Part shown: in pieces, positions 52,425 through 60,765 of the stretch | How positions within the stretch are numbered: the first letter of the stretch is position 1 | Layout: every line of letters starts with the position of its first letter | Assembly (NCBI RefSeq): GCF_003047285.1 | Contig: NZ_PZYX01000005.1 | Coordinates: 124,001 to 188,000, forward strand | Direction: 5' to 3' | Source of the DNA: Nocardioides allogilvus | GTDB taxonomy: Bacteria > Actinomycetota > Actinomycetes > Propionibacteriales > Nocardioidaceae | DNA length: 64,000 nucleotides | Program-made: the position numbers and the translations under genes | The notes under the pieces: generated by a model | Databases searched by the model: none | Told to the model about the DNA's origin: nothing | Seen by the model: the letters and a program-made list of their open reading frames with translations, nothing else

Positions 52425-53591
52425 TCAGCGGCCGAGGATCAGCCCGCTCGTCGGCACGCCCGTGCCGGCGGTGACGAGCACGTGCTCGGCACCCTCGACC
52501 TGGTTGACCGAGGTGCCGCGCGCCTGGCGCACGCCCTCGGCGATCCCGTTCATGCCGTGGAGGTAGGCCTCGCCGAGCTGGCCGCCGTGGGTGTTGATCG
52601 GCAGCCGCCCACCGAGCTCGATCGCGCCGTCGACGATGAAGCCGGGTGCCTCGCCGCGGCCGCAGAAACCGAGCTCCTCGAGCTGCATCAGGACGTACGG
52701 CGTGAAGTGGTCGTAGAGCACGGCGGTCGCGATGTCGGCCGGGGTGAGCCCCGACTGCTGCCACAGCGCGCGTCCGACGACACCGATCTCCGGGATCCCG
52801 ATGTCGTCGCGGTAGTAGGACGTCATCACGAACTGGTCGGCGCCGCTCCCCTGCGCTGCCGCGACGACGGGTACGGCGCCCGCCGCCAGGTCACGAGCGC
52901 GCTCGGTCGTCGTGACGACGACCGCGACGGCGCCGTCGCTCTCCTGGCAGCAGTCGAGCAGCCGGAGCGGGTCGGCGATCAGCCGGGAGGCCTGGTGGTC
53001 GGCCAGCGTGATCGGGCGCTCGTGGAAGAACGCGGCCGGGTTGGTCGCGGCGTGGCGCCGGTCGGCGACGGCCACGCGGCCGAAGTCGGCCGAGGTGGCG
53101 CCGTACTCGTGCATGTAGCGCCGCGCCTGCATCGCCACCGTGGCGGCCGGGGTGGAGAGGCCGTGCGGATAGGTCCAGGCGTTGTCGAGGCCGTTGGTGT
53201 TGACCTGGGCGGCCGCCCCTAGCGACACCTGGCCGAAGCGGTCGCCGGAGCGCTCGTTGAAGCCGCGGTAGGCGACGACGGTGGTCGCCATCCCGGTCGC
53301 GACCGCCATCGCGGCCTGCTGGACCGTCGCGCAGGCTGCACCGCCGCCGTAGTTGATCCGGGAGAAGAAGGACAGCTCCCCCATCCCGAGCTCGCGGGCC
53401 AGCGAGATCTCCGACGAGCTGTCCATCGTGAAGGTGACCAGCCCGTCGACGTCGGCGGGCGCCAGACCGGCGTCGGCCAGCGCGGCGAGCGTCGCCTCGC
53501 AGGAGAGCTGGAGCTCGGAACGTCCGGACGCCTTGGAGAACTCGGTGGCGCCGATGCCGGCGACCGCGGCCGCGCCGCTGAAGGCGATCAC
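52425..53591 (-). CDS. ltp2: Steroid side-chain retro-aldolase Ltp2
   Basis: This 388-residue thiolase-fold lipid-transfer protein works with the DUF35 domain of ChsH2 to cleave the 17-hydroxy side-chain CoA ester by retro-aldol reaction, giving the 17-ketone and propionyl-CoA (known for Ltp2). Features are GIGATEFSKASGRSE, SFFSRINYGGGAACATVQQA, LYDHFTPYVLMQLEELGF and GGQLGEAYLHGMNG, with candidate catalytic tyrosines in the last two. The GTG start overlaps the preceding stop by 4 nt. Last gene of the igr-type operon. Confidence 0.92.
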   Translation of the reverse strand: MIAFSGAAAVAGIGATEFSKASGRSELQLSCEATLAALADAGLAPADVDGLVTFTMDSSSEISLARELGMGELSFFSRINYGGGAACATVQQAAMAVATGMATTVVAYRGFNERSGDRFGQVSLGAAAQVNTNGLDNAWTYPHGLSTPAATVAMQARRYMHEYGATSADFGRVAVADRRHAATNPAAFFHERPITLADHQASRLIADPLRLLDCCQESDGAVAVVVTTTERARDLAAGAVPVVAAAQGSGADQFVMTSYYRDDIGIPEIGVVGRALWQQSGLTPADIATAVLYDHFTPYVLMQLEELGFCGRGEAPGFIVDGAIELGGRLPINTHGGQLGEAYLHGMNGIAEGVRQARGTSVNQVEGAEHVLVTAGTGVPTSGLILGR

Positions 53592-54895
53592 AGCTGCACC
53601 GTCACTCGCGCGGTCACGTGGTCGCCCGACGACACGGCTCCCACGACGTCGACGACGATCTCGGCGTCGGTGCGCGATGCGATGGTGCCGGTGAGCTCGA
53701 GCGTGTCGCCCGGGTGGGCCGGCGCCCCCAGCCGCAGCGCACAGGCAGTGATGCGGGCGTCGGGAAGGCCCTCCTCGCGCGCCCAGTCGGCGACGTACTT
53801 CTGCACGAGGCCGGTGGTGGTCAGGATGTTGAGGAAGATGTCCTTGGAGCCCCGCTGGACGGCCAGGTCACGGTCGTGGTGGACGTCCTGGAAGTCGCGA
53901 GTGGCCAGCGCCGTCGAGACGACGAGGGTCGGGGTGACGGGGATGGCCGCGACCGGGAGGTCGGGTCCGTCATCCGAATCCGCACCCATCTCTTCCGGTC
54001 CGTATGACGGATCGCGGGTGCTCCACGACGCCAGCGTCAGGTCGTCGTCGATCCGGTCGAACACGACCTGCACCGGCGCGCCGATCTCGAGTCCCTCACC
54101 GCGGACCGCACCGACCATCCGCACTCCCTCCTCGAGCTCGACCAGCGCGAGCGGCAGCGGCAGCGTCTTGCCCGGCACTTGCGGTGCATGGTGGACCAGG
54201 AACGAGAAGACCGTCCCGCGGCCGCTGGCGACGACGTGGCCGCGGTCCATCGCGTGGCAGTCGGGGCACACGGGACCGGGCGGGTGGCGCAGCACCCCGC
54301 AGGCGTTGCAGGTCTGGATGCGGAGCTCGCCCAGCGCCGTACCCTCGAAGAAGAAGGCGGTGTCGCGGTTGACCACCGGGCGCACGGTCTGCGTGGGATC
54401 GACCCGAGCACCGGGCTTGAACTTCAGCACCCGGAACGTCATCGTCGCGACCGGCTCTTTCCGCCCGTCAGGGGCAGCGACCCACCAGGTGTTCTGGGTC
54501 GTCACGAAGTAGCCCTCACCGACGCCGGTCCGCTTCGGCCCGACGACCGACTCGAGCCGGGTCGTGATCGCGGGTCGCTCGCCGGGCACGAGGTGGCGGG
54601 CATAGGTCTGGTCGCAGTTGGTGCCGAGGACGGAGGTGAAGCCGGCCTCGTCGAGCAGCTTCATCGTGGCGTGCAGCGGGTCACCGGCCGGCCGGTGCGG
54701 GTCGAGCCCGTACATCGTCCAGACCTGGGTCATCGCCGGCGGCGCGACACTGCGCCACAGCGGGTTGGTGTCGCCCATCGCCTCGGCCCAGTGCCGGATC
54801 ATCGGCAGGTTGACCTCGTCGAGCGCGTCGCGCGGGGACGTCTCGCCCGCCGCGACCAGCTCGTCGACGCGGGCCATGATCTCCTCGTGCGTCAT
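53588..54895 (-). CDS. chsH2-chsH1: ChsH2-ChsH1 fusion: steroid enoyl-CoA hydratase plus DUF35
   Basis: One continuous frame of 435 codons joins two proteins that are separate in mycobacteria (Rv3542c 311 and Rv3541c 129 residues). Residues 1-160 are the MaoC N-domain of ChsH2. Residues 190-300 are its DUF35 zinc-ribbon/OB-fold with C196, C199, C210 and C213. Residues 315-435 are ChsH1, with hydratase pair D334 and H339 in RDFQDVHHDRDLAV. It should hydrate the 17(20)-ene side-chain CoA ester and dock Ltp2 through DUF35. ATG overlaps the chsE stop; TGA overlaps the ltp2 GTG. Confidence 0.9.
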   Translation of the reverse strand: MTHEEIMARVDELVAAGETSPRDALDEVNLPMIRHWAEAMGDTNPLWRSVAPPAMTQVWTMYGLDPHRPAGDPLHATMKLLDEAGFTSVLGTNCDQTYARHLVPGERPAITTRLESVVGPKRTGVGEGYFVTTQNTWWVAAPDGRKEPVATMTFRVLKFKPGARVDPTQTVRPVVNRDTAFFFEGTALGELRIQTCNACGVLRHPPGPVCPDCHAMDRGHVVASGRGTVFSFLVHHAPQVPGKTLPLPLALVELEEGVRMVGAVRGEGLEIGAPVQVVFDRIDDDLTLASWSTRDPSYGPEEMGADSDDGPDLPVAAIPVTPTLVVSTALATRDFQDVHHDRDLAVQRGSKDIFLNILTTTGLVQKYVADWAREEGLPDARITACALRLGAPAHPGDTLELTGTIASRTDAEIVVDVVGAVSSGDHVTARVTVQL

Positions 54896-57072
54896 CGCGG
54901 CACCCGCGGCAGGCCGAGGCCGAACATCGCGATCAGCTCGCGCTGCACCTCGTTGACTCCCCCGCCGAACGTGATGACGAGGTTGCGCTTGGCCTGCCCG
55001 TCGAGGTGGCTGACCAGCGACGCGGTGTCGGGGTCGCTGGGGTCGCCGTGGCGCGCGACGACGTCGGCCAGCACGCGTCCGACGTGCTGCACCTGCTCGG
55101 AGGCGAACACCTTGGACGACGACGCGTCGGCGACGCTGATCTCGCCGTCGGCAGCCGCCCGTGCGACCTCCCAGTTGAGCAGCTCGTTGACCCGGAAGAT
55201 CGCCGTCACCTCGCCCAGGGCCGCCTGTACGTCCGGCAGCTCCAGCACTCCCCGGTCGGCCGCCCACGACGCGACCCGGTCCCGCAGCCCCTCGAGCCGG
55301 CCGGCGGGGCCGAGCATGACCCGCTCGTGGTTGAGCTGGGTGGTGATCAGCTTCCAGCCGGCGTTCTCCTCGCCGACGAGCATGTCGACGGGGACGCGCA
55401 CGTCGGAGTAGTAGGTCGCGTTGGTGTGGTGGGCACCGTCGACGGTGATGATCGGCGTCCAGGAGTAGCCGGGATCGGTCGTGTCGACGATCAGGATCGA
55501 GATGCCCTTGTGCTTGGGCGCATCGGGGTCGGTGCGCACCGCGAGCCAGACGTAGTCGGCCTGGTGGCCACCGGTGGTGAAGATCTTCTGCCCGTTGACG
55601 ACGTAGTGGTCGCCGTCCCGCCTCGCGGTCGTGCGCAGCGACGCGAGGTCGGTGCCGGCGTCGGGCTCGGAGTAGCCGATCGCGAAGTGCACGTCGCCCG
55701 CCAGGATGCGCTCGAGGAAGAGCTCCTTCTGCTTGGGCGTCCCGTGCTTCTGCAGCGTCGGCCCGACGGTCTGCAGGGTCACCGCGGGCAGGTGCACGTC
55801 GGCGCGCTGCGCCTCGTTGGCGAAGATCGTCTGCTCGACCTCGCCGAGCCCGCGACCGCCGTACGCCTCCGGCCAGCCGACGCCCATCCAGCCGTCCGCA
55901 CCCATCTGCCGGATCGTCTTCTCGTACGTCGCTCCGTGCCGCTCGCGCGCCATCTCGGTGCGCTCCGCGTCGGACACCAGGCCCGTGAAGTAGGCACGCA
56001 GCTCGGCCTTGAGCGCGCGCTGCGACGCGGTGAGCTCGAGGTTCTTCGCCTCCGCCGACTCGATCGCGACCAGCCGCAGCGTGCCTGCGGGCCCGCCGAG
56101 CGCGTGCGTGATGTCGGTCAGCCACGAGTAGTGGTGGTGCAGCGGATAGGCCTCGTCGACGCCCGTGCCGCCGTGCAGGTGGTGGCAGGTGTGGATCGCG
56201 GCCGGCGCCTCGGCGCACGTCCAGTAGGCCGCGACCGCGAGGTCGTCGCGCACGTCGAGCCCGCTGGCGATCCGCCAGACGGCGTTGTCGGCGGCGAGGT
56301 CGAGGGTGCGGGAGGCGATGTAGACGTCGGCGACCTGCATCGCCACCGCCTGGAACTCGGCCAGCGCCCGCCCGAACTGGGTGCGCTGCTTGACGTGGTC
56401 GGCGGTCAGGTCGCGGGCTCCGGCGAGCAGCCCGGCGGCGAGCACGACGAGGCCGGCCACCGCGTTGTCGTGCGCGATGCGGAAGGCGTCGGCGCCCGGC
56501 AGCAGGTCGATCGGTGCGTCGTCGAGGACGACGGTGTGCTCGACAACGCCGTCGAGCAGCGCGCGGCTCGACGCGGACTCGAGGAGGGTGACGCCGTCGG
56601 CGCGAGGGTCGACGAGTCCCACCACCGGCCGGCCGTCGGTCACGGCACTGACGAGGAGCATGGCCGCGCGATCGGCGTACTGCACCGAGATCTTGCGACC
56701 CGTCACCCGGTCGCCGGAGACGGTCGTCGCGGGCACGTCCGGGAAGCCCGGACCGACCTCGCGCAGGGCGGCGGCGAGGACGACCTCACCGCTGGCGACA
56801 CCGGGCAGCAGGGACTTCTGCTGGTCGTCGCTGCCGGCCGCCGCGATCGTGAGTGCGCCGACGCACAACGTCTCCCACACCGGCACCTGCACGGCACTGC
56901 GTCCGACCGCGCGCAGCACGACTGCGAGCTCGGCCAGGCCGAGGCCCTCACCGCCGTGGTCGGTCGGGACGACCAGCGAGAGCAGGCCGGAACCGGCGAG
57001 CGTGGCCCAGTCCGTCGAACGCCCGACTGCGTCCGCGACCACAGCCGCTACCGCATCCACTTCTTCCGACAC
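54892..57072 (-). CDS. chsE1-chsE2: ChsE1-ChsE2 fusion: side-chain acyl-CoA dehydrogenase
   Basis: This single 726-residue protein contains two acyl-CoA dehydrogenase units. Its length equals the sum of M. tuberculosis FadE28/ChsE1 (339) and FadE29/ChsE2 (387), as I recall them, in the order Rv3544c-Rv3543c. Unit 1 (1-340) has KQRTQFGRALAEFQ and HLHGGTGVDEAYPLHHHY, without a catalytic Glu (HDNAVAG at the usual place). Unit 2 (345-726) has IGYSEPDAGTDLASL and TTQLNHERVMLG with E583, the likely base. The enzyme dehydrogenates the three-carbon side-chain CoA ester. GTG start with GGAGGT about 5 nt before it. Confidence 0.9.
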   Translation of the reverse strand: MSEEVDAVAAVVADAVGRSTDWATLAGSGLLSLVVPTDHGGEGLGLAELAVVLRAVGRSAVQVPVWETLCVGALTIAAAGSDDQQKSLLPGVASGEVVLAAALREVGPGFPDVPATTVSGDRVTGRKISVQYADRAAMLLVSAVTDGRPVVGLVDPRADGVTLLESASSRALLDGVVEHTVVLDDAPIDLLPGADAFRIAHDNAVAGLVVLAAGLLAGARDLTADHVKQRTQFGRALAEFQAVAMQVADVYIASRTLDLAADNAVWRIASGLDVRDDLAVAAYWTCAEAPAAIHTCHHLHGGTGVDEAYPLHHHYSWLTDITHALGGPAGTLRLVAIESAEAKNLELTASQRALKAELRAYFTGLVSDAERTEMARERHGATYEKTIRQMGADGWMGVGWPEAYGGRGLGEVEQTIFANEAQRADVHLPAVTLQTVGPTLQKHGTPKQKELFLERILAGDVHFAIGYSEPDAGTDLASLRTTARRDGDHYVVNGQKIFTTGGHQADYVWLAVRTDPDAPKHKGISILIVDTTDPGYSWTPIITVDGAHHTNATYYSDVRVPVDMLVGEENAGWKLITTQLNHERVMLGPAGRLEGLRDRVASWAADRGVLELPDVQAALGEVTAIFRVNELLNWEVARAAADGEISVADASSSKVFASEQVQHVGRVLADVVARHGDPSDPDTASLVSHLDGQAKRNLVITFGGGVNEVQRELIAMFGLGLPRVPR

Positions 57073-57096
57073 AGGTGACCTCCGACGACGGCAAAC

Positions 57097-57112
57097 CTAG
57101 AACCTGTTCTAC
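57097..57112. promoter_or_regulatory. KstR-like operator between chsE1-chsE2 and hydrolase gene
   Basis: ctagAACctGTTctac contains a full TnnAACnnGTTnnA match at 57098-57111. The plus-strand right arm gives TACTCT (57110-57115), ending 7 nt before the hydrolase ATG. The minus-strand arm gives TAGGTT for the igr-type operon, leaving a short leader that contains its ribosome-binding site. Confidence 0.85.
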
Positions 57113-57122
57113 TCTAGCGGAC

Positions 57123-58022
57123 ATGCTCTCCCCGCTCGACGCCGTCCGCCGGGGCGTCTACATGCCCTACGCGCGGATCCCGTACGGCGACATGCTCGAC
57201 CTCCCCGGACGCGGCGCCACCTACGTCACGGACACACCGGGACCCGAGGCCGACTCCCCCGCGATCCTGCTGCTGCACGCCATCGGCACGACCGGGCTGC
57301 TGAGCTGGTATCCCGCGATCGGACCGCTGTCGCGTCACTTCCGGGTCGTGACGATGGACCAGCGCTGGCACGGACGCGGCATCCAGTCCGAGGAGTTCTC
57401 CCTGGCCGACTGCGCGGACGACGCGGCGGCGGTGATCGAGGTGCTCGGCCTGCGCCACCCGATCGTCGGGGGCTACTCGATGGGCTCGATCATCGCGCAG
57501 CGCGTCTGGCGCCAGCACCCGCACGCGATCGAGGGGCTGGTGCTCGCCGCGACGACCGACTACTTCCGCGCGACACCGTGGGAGAAGGGCTTCCACGCCT
57601 CGATGGGCCTCACCATGCTCGGCCTGCGCGGGCTGTCGCGCTCTCGCACCCTGACCCACGCCGCCCGGCGTACGGCGCGCGCCGTCGACCTGGCGCCGAG
57701 CGACATCCACGAGTGGGCGCTCACGGAGCTGCGCCGTACGAGCCCGTGGGCCGTCGGTCAGGCGCTGGCCGCCCTGGGGCGGCACCACACGCGGCCGTGG
57801 CTCTCACGCATCGACGTCCCCACCGCCGTCGTGGTGACGCGGCAGGACAAGGTCATCCCGCCGGGCCGTCAGCTCGCCCTGGCCCGCCGCATCCCGGGCG
57901 CGACCGTGCACGACATCGCGGCAGGACATGCGTCGTGCGTGCTCCAGTCGGAGGTGTTCGTGCCGGCCTTCGTGGAGGCGGCCGTCACCGTCGCGGCCCG
58001 GAGGGGCGAGCTGCGTCGGTGA
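57123..58022 (+). CDS. Alpha/beta hydrolase, KstR-type regulated
   Basis: This 299-residue hydrolase has LLLLHAIGTTGLLSWYPAIG at the oxyanion hole, VVTMDQRWHGRG, and the nucleophile elbow GGYSMGSIIAQRVW with Ser. The acid is in VTRQDKVIPPG and the histidine in IAAGHASCVLQSE. The substrate is unknown; divergent control with chsE1-chsE2 from one operator makes a sterol ester or CoA-thioester a reasonable guess. The start lies 7 nt after TACTCT, suggesting a leaderless mRNA. Its last 38 bp overlap the convergent acyltransferase gene. Confidence 0.83.
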   Translation: MLSPLDAVRRGVYMPYARIPYGDMLDLPGRGATYVTDTPGPEADSPAILLLHAIGTTGLLSWYPAIGPLSRHFRVVTMDQRWHGRGIQSEEFSLADCADDAAAVIEVLGLRHPIVGGYSMGSIIAQRVWRQHPHAIEGLVLAATTDYFRATPWEKGFHASMGLTMLGLRGLSRSRTLTHAARRTARAVDLAPSDIHEWALTELRRTSPWAVGQALAALGRHHTRPWLSRIDVPTAVVVTRQDKVIPPGRQLALARRIPGATVHDIAAGHASCVLQSEVFVPAFVEAAVTVAARRGELRR

Positions 58023-59409
58023 GCTCCTTGAGCGCAGCGAGCTCGGCCGGGAAGCGCCGAGCGAGGTCGTCGACGTCGGCCACGGACTCGCGGCAGGCGA
58101 TCACCCCGACCTGCATCTCGCCGTTGTTGCTCATCACGGTGATGTTGAGCCCCGCGCCGTGGAAGACCGGCCCGAAGGCGAACATGCCCTCGATGCGGGC
58201 GCCGACGAAGTAGAGCGGCACCGGCGGGCCGGGCACGTTGGACACGACGAGGTTGTGCACGACCGGGTGCTTCTCGGCGAGCCGGAGGCCGGCGTAGGCC
58301 CTCATGGCCAGGCCGAACGTGTTGGGCGACGCGAACTCCGCCCAGTCCTGCAGCGCGTCGGCGCTGATCGCCTTCTGGTGGTCCTTGGCGTGCCGGTTGG
58401 CTGCGGTCAGCTGCTCGAGCCGCTCGAGCGGGTCCTCGAGGTCGGTGCCGAGCCGCGCGAACAGGGCGGAGACCTTGTTGGCGCCCTTCTCGCGCTTCGA
58501 CACCGAGCGCACCGAGACCGGCACGGTGGCCAGCAGCGAGGTGGCGGGCAGCTCGCCGCGGTCCGCGAGGTAGGAACGCAGCGCGCCTCCGGTCACGGCC
58601 ATGACCACGTCGTTGACCGTCGAGCCGGTGGCCTCCTTGACCGCCTTGATGTCGTCCAGGCTCATCGTCGACATCGCGATGGCGCGGTGGCCGGTGATGG
58701 TGCCGTTGAAGGAGGTGCGCGGCGCGGAGAACGGCGCGGCCATCGCCGTACCCCTCCTGGCGCGGTTGAGGGAACCGGCGACCATCTGCGTCGAGGGGGT
58801 GATCAACCGCGGGATCGAGAGCGGGCGGGTCACCTGGTTGACGAGTCCGCGACCGAAGAGGCCGAGGTCGCTGGGCGCGTGGCCGTAGGTGCCCTTGCCG
58901 CCGATGCCGAGGGGTTCGGAGCCGGCCTCGAGGCTGGTGAGGTGGGAGAGCAGGTTGCTGCCGGAGACGCCGTCGACCGTGGCGTGGTGCATCTTGGTGA
59001 AGATCGCGACGCGGTCGTCGGCGCAGCCCTCGATCACCCACATCTCCCACAGCGGGCGCGAGCGGTCGAGCGGCATCCCGGCGAGGTGGCCGAGGAGCTC
59101 GGTGAGCTCGGTGTCCCCGCCCGGTTGGGGCAGACCGAGGCGGTGGACGTGCCGGTCGATGTCGAAGTCCTGGTCCTGCACCCACACGGGGTGGTCGAGG
59201 CGCATCGGCACCTTCTTCAGCTTGCGCGTGAAGTGCGCGACGTCGCGCACGCGCTCGTCGATGCCGGCGCGCATCGCCGCGAAGGAGTAGCCGTCGGGGA
59301 TGGTGGCCGGGTCGACCATGACCAGGCCGCAGACGTGCATGAGCTGGGCCGGCGACTCGAGGTAGAGGAAGCTGGCATCGAGGCCCGAGAGGCGATCCAT
59401 GGTCGGCAT
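57985..59409 (-). CDS. Wax ester synthase/diacylglycerol acyltransferase (WS/DGAT)
   Basis: This 474-residue protein starts with MDRLSGLDASFLYLE (second Met) and has the active-site motif MHHATVDG (H141, H142, D146, G147). Family segments PLWEMWVIEG, NDVVMAVTGGALR and SNVPGPPVPLYF are present. It acylates diacylglycerol or fatty alcohols, building storage lipid. A KstR-like site lies 15 bp upstream of the ATG at 59409. A LipC-like esterase gene is divergent, like Rv0220/Rv0221. It may store carbon released from steroids, or could act on sterols; that is inference. Confidence 0.9.
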   Translation of the reverse strand: MPTMDRLSGLDASFLYLESPAQLMHVCGLVMVDPATIPDGYSFAAMRAGIDERVRDVAHFTRKLKKVPMRLDHPVWVQDQDFDIDRHVHRLGLPQPGGDTELTELLGHLAGMPLDRSRPLWEMWVIEGCADDRVAIFTKMHHATVDGVSGSNLLSHLTSLEAGSEPLGIGGKGTYGHAPSDLGLFGRGLVNQVTRPLSIPRLITPSTQMVAGSLNRARRGTAMAAPFSAPRTSFNGTITGHRAIAMSTMSLDDIKAVKEATGSTVNDVVMAVTGGALRSYLADRGELPATSLLATVPVSVRSVSKREKGANKVSALFARLGTDLEDPLERLEQLTAANRHAKDHQKAISADALQDWAEFASPNTFGLAMRAYAGLRLAEKHPVVHNLVVSNVPGPPVPLYFVGARIEGMFAFGPVFHGAGLNITVMSNNGEMQVGVIACRESVADVDDLARRFPAELAALKELTDAARPSGPRR

Positions 59410-59422
59410 GTCGTGACAACGA

Positions 59423-59438
59423 CGTGAACACGTTCTAG
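59423..59438. promoter_or_regulatory. KstR-like operator upstream of WS/DGAT and esterase
   Basis: cgtgAACacGTTctag deviates from TnnAACnnGTTnnA only at the first T (G here). It lies in the 59-bp gap between the acyltransferase (minus) and an esterase (plus). The esterase has its own hexamer TACCAT (59457-59462), 6 nt before its GTG. Confidence 0.65.
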
Positions 59439-59468
59439 TTCCGGGCCTGTGACGGATACCATCGGTAC

Positions 59469-60764
59469 GTGAGCTATCTGCGACGCCAGGCCATCGTGGC
59501 CGCCCTGACCGCCAACGCCCTGCGACCCGTGACGGGACCGCGTGCCGGCGTCCCCGCCTTCTTCGCGGGCTGGCTCTTCGGTGAGCTGGCCCCCCAGATG
59601 CTGACCCTCACGGCGGTCGACTCGGCGGCCCAGCTGCGTCCCACGAAGCGCTCGGGCGCCCGCACCCGGGTCGGCCTCGGCCTGGCGGCGGCGAGCACGG
59701 CCGGGCTGGCGCACATCATCCGGCAGTCCCAGCAGGTCAAGGACCAGGTCGAGGACGCGCTCGTGGAGGGCCTCGGCGTCGACTACGTCGAGCAGCTCGA
59801 CGCCGCGCCCACCCCGGCCGACCTGGCGACGCCATGGCGCAAGCTCGTCAACCCGTTCCGCTTCACGGACCGGGCGGTCCGGGTCGAGAAGGACATCGCC
59901 TACGCCGAGTTCGGCCGTCGCTCCATGCTCGACATCTACCGACCGGCGGCGGGCGAGCAGCTCGCCGGCGCACCCGTGCTCCTCCAGGTCCACGGCGGTG
60001 GTTGGACGATCGGCACCAAGGACCAGCAGGGCATCCCGCTGATGCAGCACATGGCCCAGCGCGGGTGGGTGTGCGTGGCGATCAACTACCGCCTCGCGCC
60101 GCGCGATCCCTTCCCCGCGCACGTCATCGACGTGAAGCGCTCGATCGCCTGGATCAAGGAGCACATCGCCGAGTACGGCGGCAACCCCGACTACATCGTC
60201 ATCACCGGCGGCTCGGCCGGCGGCCACCTGTGTGCGCTGGTCGCGGTCACGCCCAACGCCAAGGAGTGGCAGCCCGGCTTCGAGGACGCCGACACGAGCG
60301 TCCAGGCCGCGGTGCCCCACTACGGCGTCTACGACCTCGCCGGCTCGACCGGCCTGCGCAGCGCGAAGGCCATGCGCGACGGCTTCCTCGCACCGCGGGT
60401 CTTCAAGACGACGTGGGAGGACGACCCGGACGCCTTCGAGGCGGCCTCGCCCCTCCTGCGCCTCGACGGCGACGAGCCCGACTTCTTCGTGATCCACGGC
60501 GCGAGCGACACGCTCGTCGACGTCGGCCAGGCCCGCGCGTTCGTCGAGAAGCTGCGCCGTGTCTCGACGAAGTCCGTCGTCTATGCCGAGCTGCCCGGCG
60601 CGCAGCACGCCTTCGACATCTTCCCCTCGATCCGCTCGGCCCACGTCGTCCGCGGCATCGAGCGCTACCTCGGGTGGCACTGGAACAGCTGGCGAGCCGG
60701 TCTCCCCGTCGACCACGAGGTCGACGACACGGTCACATCCGACACGGCTGGTCCGTCAACGTGA
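59469..60764 (+). CDS. LipC-like esterase of the hormone-sensitive-lipase family
   Basis: This 431-residue protein has an N-terminal helical region of about 130 residues, then an alpha/beta hydrolase with the HGGGW oxyanion motif in LLQVHGGGWTIGTKDQQGI, the nucleophile in TGGSAGGHLCALV, acid in IHGASDTLVDVG and His in PGAQHAFDIFPS. The arrangement next to WS/DGAT resembles Rv0220 (LipC) beside Rv0221. It would hydrolyse acyl esters at or near the membrane. GTG start, 6 nt after TACCAT. A sigma-factor gene starts 1 bp after its stop. Confidence 0.86.
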   Translation: MSYLRRQAIVAALTANALRPVTGPRAGVPAFFAGWLFGELAPQMLTLTAVDSAAQLRPTKRSGARTRVGLGLAAASTAGLAHIIRQSQQVKDQVEDALVEGLGVDYVEQLDAAPTPADLATPWRKLVNPFRFTDRAVRVEKDIAYAEFGRRSMLDIYRPAAGEQLAGAPVLLQVHGGGWTIGTKDQQGIPLMQHMAQRGWVCVAINYRLAPRDPFPAHVIDVKRSIAWIKEHIAEYGGNPDYIVITGGSAGGHLCALVAVTPNAKEWQPGFEDADTSVQAAVPHYGVYDLAGSTGLRSAKAMRDGFLAPRVFKTTWEDDPDAFEAASPLLRLDGDEPDFFVIHGASDTLVDVGQARAFVEKLRRVSTKSVVYAELPGAQHAFDIFPSIRSAHVVRGIERYLGWHWNSWRAGLPVDHEVDDTVTSDTAGPST

Positions 60765-60765
60765 C

